The translations under genes and the position numbers were made by a program. A stretch of 21,743 nt of DNA from Euryarchaeota archaeon UBA258 (GTDB taxonomy: Archaea > Thermoplasmatota > Poseidoniia > Poseidoniales > Poseidoniaceae). The notes under the pieces are model-generated. The model was given only the letters and a program-made list of their open reading frames with translations, searched no databases and was not told where the DNA came from. The stretch covers positions 11,123 through 32,865 of the forward strand of contig DAPR01000023.1 of NCBI GenBank assembly GCA_002502605.1, in the 5' to 3' direction. Of this stretch, positions 15,983 through 21,743 are shown one piece after another. The number at the start of each line of letters is the position of its first letter. Within the stretch, counting starts at the first letter, position 1.

Positions 15983-16744
15983 TCACGAGGCTTCGTTCAA
16001 GGTTTTATGGAGCGTTTCCAATCCTGCAAGTGTGGCTGTGCCGAACCAAGTCAAAGCTTCCCCGTCAATGCATGTCGAACGCACAACTTGGCCGCCTAAC
16101 TTGCGTATTTCTTCTGCGATTGCTTCGCCCTCTTCAAGGGCGAAATCGTGTGGTTCACTTGAGAGAAGCAACCACTCCACATTGTGTTCGATTAAGGCCT
16201 CTGGCGTGACGACGGGGTATCCATTTCCACCCTCAACCAACGCCGGCACCTCTAACCCGAGGGCAGTGAGCAAACCTCCAGCGTACTTCTCCGGGCCAAC
16301 CGACATCAACGGTTCATGCCAAATCATGGGGGCCACCCTCGCGCTTTGAAGTGGGTTGAGTTTCATCGATTGCAACTTGGATTCGATGGAGGATGCCCAT
16401 TCTTCAGCGGCCTCTTGGCGCTCGATTGCCTTACCGAGTTGCCGCAACATTTCGGGGACCTCTGAGGGATGTTCGACGGATGAAACGAACACATTGATGC
16501 CTGCTGCAACCAATTCATCGTGGATGCTTTTTGGGTTTTCTTCTCGATCAAGCACCACAAGTGCAGGCTCCAGCGCCATGATCTTCTTGACATTGGGAGT
16601 TTTTGTCCCACCTACGACTTGAACATGTTCAACGGCATCTTTCGGATGAATGCACCAAGGTGTGCGCCCGACGATTTCTTCGACGGTGCAGCCCAATTCA
16701 AACAACGTCAATGTGAGGCTTGGGACCAACGAGACGATTCTCAT
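15983..16744 (-). CDS. Cobalamin-type periplasmic-binding-fold protein without signal peptide
   Basis: A helical-backbone (TroA/BtuF-like) metal- or cobalamin-binding protein of 253 residues. The N-terminal MRIVSLVPSLT is the classical start of the family. Further matches are CIHP at 31-34, VGGTKTPNVKKIMAL near 44-58, LDREENPK near 65-72, IWHEPLMSVG near 141-150, and DGEALTWFG near 227-235. No signal peptide or lipobox precedes the domain, so the protein probably stays in the cytoplasm, or is exported in a way I cannot see. No transporter permease or ATPase is adjacent. The frame remains open upstream into ileS to 16891, but the ATG at 16744, 13 bases after the ileS stop, gives the normal family N-terminus. 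Corrinoid binding is the common annotation for this type and is not proven here. Confidence 0.8.
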   Translation of the reverse strand: MRIVSLVPSLTLTLFELGCTVEEIVGRTPWCIHPKDAVEHVQVVGGTKTPNVKKIMALEPALVVLDREENPKSIHDELVAAGINVFVSSVEHPSEVPEMLRQLGKAIERQEAAEEWASSIESKLQSMKLNPLQSARVAPMIWHEPLMSVGPEKYAGGLLTALGLEVPALVEGGNGYPVVTPEALIEHNVEWLLLSSEPHDFALEEGEAIAEEIRKLGGQVVRSTCIDGEALTWFGTATLAGLETLHKTLNEAS

Positions 16745-16757
16745 CTGGAGTTCGCCC

Positions 16758-19700
16758 CTACGAGACCGCAAACCAAACGGTGATTCCATCAACTTCGAAC
16801 GAATCTGCATCGGCTGGTGCTTGCACATCGGTTGGGTGGAAAGCGGCCGCAGCACACCGTGTCTCGTTGACAATCCATTGTTGGTCCTCATCGAACAATT
16901 CTGGGGCGTCTTTCATCCAAATTTCAAGGTCAATGGTCGCTTCAATTTCCATATTGAGGGTTTTCCGCTTTGCTTGAATTCGACGGGTGATGTCCCGAGC
17001 CAATCCCTTGGAGAGAAGTGCTGGAGTATCGTTCATGTCCAAGACGAGGCTGATGTGGCTGGCCTCATCGCCTTGCCCGATTTGAACGGTGGATGCAGCA
17101 AACCCTTCCCGCTCAGCTCGCTTCAGTTCGACATCTGACATCTCAATTTGAATGCCCATGATTTCGCAAGTTCCTGCCTCAATAGCAGCGAGAAGAGCCT
17201 CTGGGTCTTGGCTGGCTTTGATTTCATTGGCCACAGCGTTGACGTTTGCCCTTGCCTTGGGTGCAAGCGCTCTGAAGTTTGGCGCCAACTCAATGCGTTG
17301 GAAGCGGTCCAAGTCTTGTTCCACTTCAATGGCTTCAACGTTCAATTCCTCAGCAAGAATGTCGTGGAAGTCAGCCAGATCAGGTCCGGCGACAATCCAT
17401 CCTTGGGCGCATGGTAATCGCTGACGGCGACCAGCATCAACACGGATGCGGCGACCGACTTCTGCCAGCTCACGAACAAGCGCCATTGAGGCTTCAAGAT
17501 CAAGGTCTTGAGGTGGTAAATCTGCTGTAGCGGCAGCGGCATCAAGGTCCCATGAATCGGCGGTTGCACCTTCGAGGGTACCAGGGACTCCTAACGGCCA
17601 TGAAGCCTGATGGACAGTTTCGCCAGTGAGGTTTCGGTGGATGATGTCAACCATGAATGGACTCACAGGTGCCATCAGTTTGCACACGGTGGTCAGCACT
17701 TCGTGAAGGGTGTGTTGGCAGGCGAGTTTATCGGTCGATTCTGCATCATCCCAAAGCCGTCGGCGGCTGCGACGTACGTACCAGTTTGACAAGTCGTTCA
17801 CGACAAACTCCTCTAAATCTCGGCAAGCCTTGTGGAAATTCCATCCAACAAAATCCGCATGGTAATTCGTTGCTGTTGAGGCCAAGCGGGAGAGAATCCA
17901 TCGATCCAAGGTCGGTCGTTGTTCCACTGGCACTGGGTTGTGTTCAGGGTCAAACCCGTCCAAAGCAGCGTAATCTGCATGGAACTTGTAGATGTTCCAC
18001 AGCGTTAAGAACATCTTCGCATAGGTTTCTCGAACTCCGTTTGAATCAAATTTTAGAGGGTTCCATGGTGCTCCTGCGGTGACCATGTACCACCGGGTTG
18101 CATCCGCACCTTCTCGGTTGAAATGGTCCCAAGGGTCGACGATGTTCCCTTTTGATTTTGACATTTTCTTGCCTTCAGCATCGAGGATCAATCCGAGGCT
18201 CAAGCATCGCTTGTAGGCGGGTTTGTCAAACACGGCCGTGGACACGGCCAAGAGCGTGTAGAACCACCCTCGCGTCTGGTCGACGCCTTCACAGATGTAA
18301 TCCACAGGGGAAGATGCCTCGAAGGTCTCTCCGCCATCGAAGGGGTGGTGCCATTGGGCGAATGGAGCGCATCCAGAGTCGAACCAGCAATCCATCACAA
18401 AGGGTTCTCTGTGCATTGGTTTTCCTTGTTCATCGACAAGGGTGAATGCATCAACGACAGGTCGATGCAAATCGACATCATCAGGGCAAGGTGGATTTTC
18501 GATGCCAGCAGCGACTGCTTTTGCCACTTCAGATTGCAACTCAGCAATTGAACCAACGCACTTCATTTCGCCGTTTTCTCCGCGCCATACAGGGAGTGGA
18601 GTACCCCAGTAGCGCTCACGAGAAATAGCCCAATCCTTGACGTTGCGCAACCACTCACCGAATCGGCCTTCACCGACCCAATCAGGAGCCCATTCAACGC
18701 CATCGTTGAATTCTAACAGCCGCTCCTTGACCGCAGTCATCCGCACAAACCATGAATCCATGGCGTAATACAACAACGGGTGGTCGGTTCGCCAGCAGTG
18801 AGGGTAGTCGTGGAGGTAGGCTTTTTCTCTGTACAGAAGCCCACTTGAGGGTCCTTTGCCATTGCTTCCACCTTGTGCTGAGAGCAAATCGATCACGGTT
18901 TGATCGCAATCCTTGACGTAACGCCCGTCGAGTTGAGGATGGGTGCCTTCAATGAAGGCTCCATCCATACCCACGGTGTGATGGGCAGGCAGTCCCGCTG
19001 CCATACCAAGGTTGTAATCGTCTTCACCATACATGACGGCGGTGTGAACGACACCGGTTCCGTCGGTTGTGGTCACCCAGTCGGCTTCCAATACGGTCCA
19101 TGCGGTTGTGGAATCATTGCGAGGTACTGCATCTGGGAACAACGGTTCATAGGCCATGCCGACCAGTGATTTCCCTTGAATTTCTTCGATAATTTCGACG
19201 TTGTGACGAAGGACTTCCTTCATCAAATCCTTTGCCAAGATCACCACCTCGCCGACCTCTGCGCCTCCTGCACCGGTCCAATTTTCGGCTTGTTCGGTCA
19301 CACGAGCGCGAACATAGGTGACTTCAGGCCCAACCGCCAAACCTACGTTGCCGGGAAGGGTCCAAGGGGTGGTGGTCCAGGCGAGGATGCTTGCATCCTC
19401 GTCGACGAGTTTGAATTTGACATACACCGATGGTTCTTCGACTTCTTTGTAGCCCAGTGCCACTTCGTGGCTGGAATACGAGGTGCCCGTTTGTGGGCAA
19501 TAAGGCAACACTTTGTGGCCTCTGTACAGCAGTCCTTTGTCGAACATTTGCTTCAATGCCCACCAGCATGATTCGACATAATTGTTGTCGAGGGTGACGT
19601 ACGGGTTGTCCAAATCGACCCAGTAGGCCATTCGCTCAGTCATTTCCCTCCATGCCGATTCATAGGTCCATACAGATTCTCTGCACGCTTGGTTGAAGTT

Positions 19701-20045
19701 GTCCATTCCGAAGGCTTCAATGGCCTCGTTTGACATCAAATCCATTCGCTTCTGCACTTCGATTTCGACAGGCAAACCGTGTGTGTCCCAACCACCTTTG
19801 CGTTGCACTTGGAATCCTTCCATCGTCTTCCATCGGCACACGAGATCCTTGTAGGCTCTGGCAACAACGTGGTGAATTCCTGGTTTGCCGTTCGCCGTAG
19901 GAGGCCCTTCAAGGAAAATGAAAGGAGCACCGTTGCTTCGTGTATCAATGGAGGCTTGGAAGGCGTTTTCTTGTTTCCAAGCCTCGAGCAGAGCCGTCTC
20001 AAGTGCAACTGCGTCGAGTTCGCCAGCAGCCTGGGGTTGAGCCAT
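16758..20045 (-). CDS. ileS: Isoleucyl-tRNA synthetase with swapped GIHH signature
   Basis: Charges tRNA-Ile. Residues run PPTANGKP then GIHH at 56-59, where the class I signature is normally HxGH. GWDTHGLPVE follows near 85-94. The CP1 editing domain shows TTTPWT at 224-229 and GEDD at 340-343, so post-transfer editing of Val-tRNA is expected. KMSKS is at 627-631. A long C-terminal anticodon-binding and linker region completes 1095 residues, in the normal range for the eukaryote-like type 2 enzyme (IleRS2). Swapped GxHH versions are known among IleRS2 enzymes and have been linked with very high mupirocin resistance; applying that here is inference. The next (-) gene, the cobalamin-type binding protein, starts 13 bases after the stop, so they are probably co-transcribed. 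The gene is divergent from the surface-protein gene at 20173. Confidence 0.95.
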   Translation of the reverse strand: MAQPQAAGELDAVALETALLEAWKQENAFQASIDTRSNGAPFIFLEGPPTANGKPGIHHVVARAYKDLVCRWKTMEGFQVQRKGGWDTHGLPVEIEVQKRMDLMSNEAIEAFGMDNFNQACRESVWTYESAWREMTERMAYWVDLDNPYVTLDNNYVESCWWALKQMFDKGLLYRGHKVLPYCPQTGTSYSSHEVALGYKEVEEPSVYVKFKLVDEDASILAWTTTPWTLPGNVGLAVGPEVTYVRARVTEQAENWTGAGGAEVGEVVILAKDLMKEVLRHNVEIIEEIQGKSLVGMAYEPLFPDAVPRNDSTTAWTVLEADWVTTTDGTGVVHTAVMYGEDDYNLGMAAGLPAHHTVGMDGAFIEGTHPQLDGRYVKDCDQTVIDLLSAQGGSNGKGPSSGLLYREKAYLHDYPHCWRTDHPLLYYAMDSWFVRMTAVKERLLEFNDGVEWAPDWVGEGRFGEWLRNVKDWAISRERYWGTPLPVWRGENGEMKCVGSIAELQSEVAKAVAAGIENPPCPDDVDLHRPVVDAFTLVDEQGKPMHREPFVMDCWFDSGCAPFAQWHHPFDGGETFEASSPVDYICEGVDQTRGWFYTLLAVSTAVFDKPAYKRCLSLGLILDAEGKKMSKSKGNIVDPWDHFNREGADATRWYMVTAGAPWNPLKFDSNGVRETYAKMFLTLWNIYKFHADYAALDGFDPEHNPVPVEQRPTLDRWILSRLASTATNYHADFVGWNFHKACRDLEEFVVNDLSNWYVRRSRRRLWDDAESTDKLACQHTLHEVLTTVCKLMAPVSPFMVDIIHRNLTGETVHQASWPLGVPGTLEGATADSWDLDAAAATADLPPQDLDLEASMALVRELAEVGRRIRVDAGRRQRLPCAQGWIVAGPDLADFHDILAEELNVEAIEVEQDLDRFQRIELAPNFRALAPKARANVNAVANEIKASQDPEALLAAIEAGTCEIMGIQIEMSDVELKRAEREGFAASTVQIGQGDEASHISLVLDMNDTPALLSKGLARDITRRIQAKRKTLNMEIEATIDLEIWMKDAPELFDEDQQWIVNETRCAAAAFHPTDVQAPADADSFEVDGITVWFAVS

Positions 20046-20172
20046 GCTTCGCCGAGCGGCGGTATTGTCTTGAACCTCACCCTTCTTCTCGCATCAGAAA
20101 AGATACATTTCTCTGCTGAAGTTCTTTGCAAAATCACCTTTCTACTCAGCATTTTCCGAAATCTGTTGGGGT
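20046..20172. promoter_or_regulatory. Divergent intergenic spacer, probable promoters for ileS and the surface-protein gene
   Basis: The longest gene-free stretch in the window, 127 bases between two divergent ATGs. It holds A/T-richer patches at about 20096-20112 and 20121-20135 against a more GC-rich background. These are where TATA-like elements could lie, but no sequence matches the archaeal TATA consensus well enough to mark. Promoter function is inferred from the gene arrangement. Confidence 0.4.
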
Positions 20173-21743
20173 ATGTTTGAAGTTCTTGAACGCATAGGCA
20201 GAAGCATGGCGGGTGCCTCGGGGCTGAAAACTGCGTTGTTTCTCGGCCTGTTGATGGTCCTTGGTGGTCCATTGAACACCATGATGCTCGACCATCCAGC
20301 ATCGGCACCAACACCGGTTCTCGAAGAAATGAATGTGGCATCCGCTATGGCGGGTGAAAACGCTTCATTCCTGCTCCCTGGTAACAACCTCGCTTCGACC
20401 TCATTCACAGTGGACGTGCCAAGCGATGCTCCCGTGACGAGCATCCATCTCGAAATGCAACCCGCTGTTCAACCCACACAGACAGGCTTCGTTTGGAATG
20501 ACAATACGGCGTGGTCCGCATCAACAGCGACCCACAACGGCACGTTCGGTTCCGACGGTTACCTGACCGGGGACGGAGGAGGGACCCTTTGGGACTTCAA
20601 TTCAGGTCTCCAAGGATGGACGGTTTCAGCCTCGACCTATGTTGGCCGATACACGGGTACCGGTGCTGGTTCGGGTGCAACTGGATGTGGGTACAACGGC
20701 AGCGCCGGAGGTTCGATCAAAACTCAAGCCCAGTCCACGCCAGAACACGCCACCTCACCGATTGTCAATCTCGCTGGATTGAACACGATTCCACTTCACG
20801 CATGGATCCGGCAAGGTTCCTCAAGTTGCGGCGAAGAAGCTGACAGCGGAGAAGATCTCAAGGTGCAATACAAAACCACATCCGGTTCTTGGACCACGCT
20901 CAACACATGGTCAGGAGCGACCTCTGGTGGCGCGCCAACTCAATGGATGGGTACCTTGCCTGCTGCAGCACTCCATGCAAACACCCAAATCAGGTTTGAG
21001 CAAGTTCGCGGTTCAGGTACATGCTGTGATTTTTGGTTCATCGATGACGTCCACCTTGCATTGCCCCCTTCAGCAGATTGGACAAGCCCCACAATTGGAT
21101 TCTCTCAGAGCGATCATCAGCGGGTGAACGGCGGACCATGGGCGCCTCTCTACATCAACGCAGAAGTTCCTGCGGGTGCTCACCTCAATTGGACGGTGCT
21201 TGACGCATCAACCGGCGAGCCAATCGATGGTATGTCAGGCAGCAACGATCGCGTGATTCCTGTCAACGCATTGGATTGGCAAACATACACTTCGCTGCAA
21301 GTGCAGTTGCTGCTCAAACCATCACCAAGCGGAGAAATGGCGACGGTGTATTCCATCAGCGGTGATGGGCATTACTCGGTCGATTCAACACACAGCGCCG
21401 CTTTCGACGGTTGGATCAGTGAAACTGGCGGCGTGAATTTCATAGAAGGCATGGACGTTTATGTCGGTGAAGTGAATGATTCCTTCACTTCGCCATGGTT
21501 CACGCCTTCAGCAGCGCTTTCAGAAATCACCATCGACGCAACCATGTCCCTTGCACAGGCCCAAATTCGAACGCCAGGAAATATGCTCTGGACCAACATC
21601 ACCCTGCCTTACAGCCTCGATCTTGTTGGTCATGAAGGCACCTTTGGCATGCACCAAGTCCAATTTATTGCAGCCTCAAACAACTCAAGTGACATGTGGG
21701 AACTCACAGCGTTTAAGACCAGTTCTCTCGGAGGATTGCAACC
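20173..21743 (+). CDS. Large secreted surface protein with MAM/reelin-like jelly-roll domain, 3' end beyond window
   Basis: The frame is open from the ATG at 20173 to the end of the window (523 residues seen). A hydrophobic segment at about 17-31 (LKTALFLGLLMVLGG) after a basic N-terminus is a probable signal peptide; an alternative ATG lies at 20206. Residues about 138-298 form a domain that begins with LWDFNSGLQGW and ends with FWFIDDVHLALP. This layout is typical of MAM/reelin-subrepeat or choice-of-anchor jelly-roll domains in extracellular proteins. Several Cys (GCG, SSCG, GTCC) may form disulfides. Beyond residue 300 the sequence is beta-rich with many Asn-x-Ser/Thr sequons and no domain I recognise. 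It is probably an adhesin-like or structural surface protein. Function is unknown and the total length cannot be judged. Confidence 0.75.
   Translation, partial: MFEVLERIGRSMAGASGLKTALFLGLLMVLGGPLNTMMLDHPASAPTPVLEEMNVASAMAGENASFLLPGNNLASTSFTVDVPSDAPVTSIHLEMQPAVQPTQTGFVWNDNTAWSASTATHNGTFGSDGYLTGDGGGTLWDFNSGLQGWTVSASTYVGRYTGTGAGSGATGCGYNGSAGGSIKTQAQSTPEHATSPIVNLAGLNTIPLHAWIRQGSSSCGEEADSGEDLKVQYKTTSGSWTTLNTWSGATSGGAPTQWMGTLPAAALHANTQIRFEQVRGSGTCCDFWFIDDVHLALPPSADWTSPTIGFSQSDHQRVNGGPWAPLYINAEVPAGAHLNWTVLDASTGEPIDGMSGSNDRVIPVNALDWQTYTSLQVQLLLKPSPSGEMATVYSISGDGHYSVDSTHSAAFDGWISETGGVNFIEGMDVYVGEVNDSFTSPWFTPSAALSEITIDATMSLAQAQIRTPGNMLWTNITLPYSLDLVGHEGTFGMHQVQFIAASNNSSDMWELTAFKTSSLGGLQ

Noticed and set aside
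16745..16891. Extension of the cobalamin-type binding protein to 16891
   Set aside because: It lies inside the 3' end of ileS; the family N-terminus MRIVSLVPS starts at 16744.
19736..20341. 201-codon open frame on the minus strand crossing the ileS start
   Set aside because: It overlaps ileS and the divergent surface-protein gene in other frames and has no recognisable domain.

Overview
The window looks like the chromosome of a planktonic archaeon, most probably Marine Group II (Candidatus Poseidoniales, Thermoplasmata). This is an inference. It rests on a mevalonate-pathway kinase, an archaeal-style MutS2-like ATPase with a helix-hairpin-helix N-terminus, tightly packed genes with few Shine-Dalgarno sites, and several exported proteins that are either lipoproteins or anchored by a single C-terminal membrane helix. 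No rRNA, tRNA, CRISPR array, transposon or phage gene was seen, and there is no gene-free stretch longer than about 130 bases.

Layout, left to right. Positions 1-839 (-) hold a mevalonate kinase cut by the window edge. Divergent from it, 989-3999 (+) holds a two-gene unit: a membrane Fe-S oxidoreductase of the EtfD/FadF (HdrD-like) type and the adenine glycosylase MutY. Converging on MutY is a (-) pair with a 4-base stop/start overlap (5785-4032): an extended SDR of the dihydroflavonol-reductase type, then a six-helix Frag1/DRAM/Sfk1-like membrane protein. Next come cysteinyl-tRNA synthetase (+), a convergent cell-surface amidohydrolase with a lamin-tail domain (-), thioredoxin (+) and a secreted S15/PepX-like peptidase lipoprotein (+). 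A (-) run follows, from 20045 down to 12453: isoleucyl-tRNA synthetase, a cobalamin-type binding protein without a signal peptide, an Asp-box beta-propeller lipoprotein, and the MutS2-like ATPase. At the right edge, divergent from isoleucyl-tRNA synthetase, a long secreted protein with a MAM/reelin-like jelly-roll domain begins and runs off the window.

Functionally the window mixes housekeeping genes (two aminoacyl-tRNA synthetases, DNA repair, thioredoxin, isoprenoid synthesis) with genes that suit a heterotroph living on protein and lipid. These are an exported Pro-specific-type peptidase, an exported amidohydrolase, a propeller lipoprotein, a large surface protein, and a membrane Fe-S protein of the kind that passes beta-oxidation electrons to the quinone pool. 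Convergent gene pairs are separated by only 32, 3 and 0 bases, so transcript ends must overlap or terminate inside genes.

I found no clearly new multi-gene defence or mobile system. The most distinctive observation is that isoleucyl-tRNA synthetase carries a swapped class I signature (GIHH in place of HxGH).
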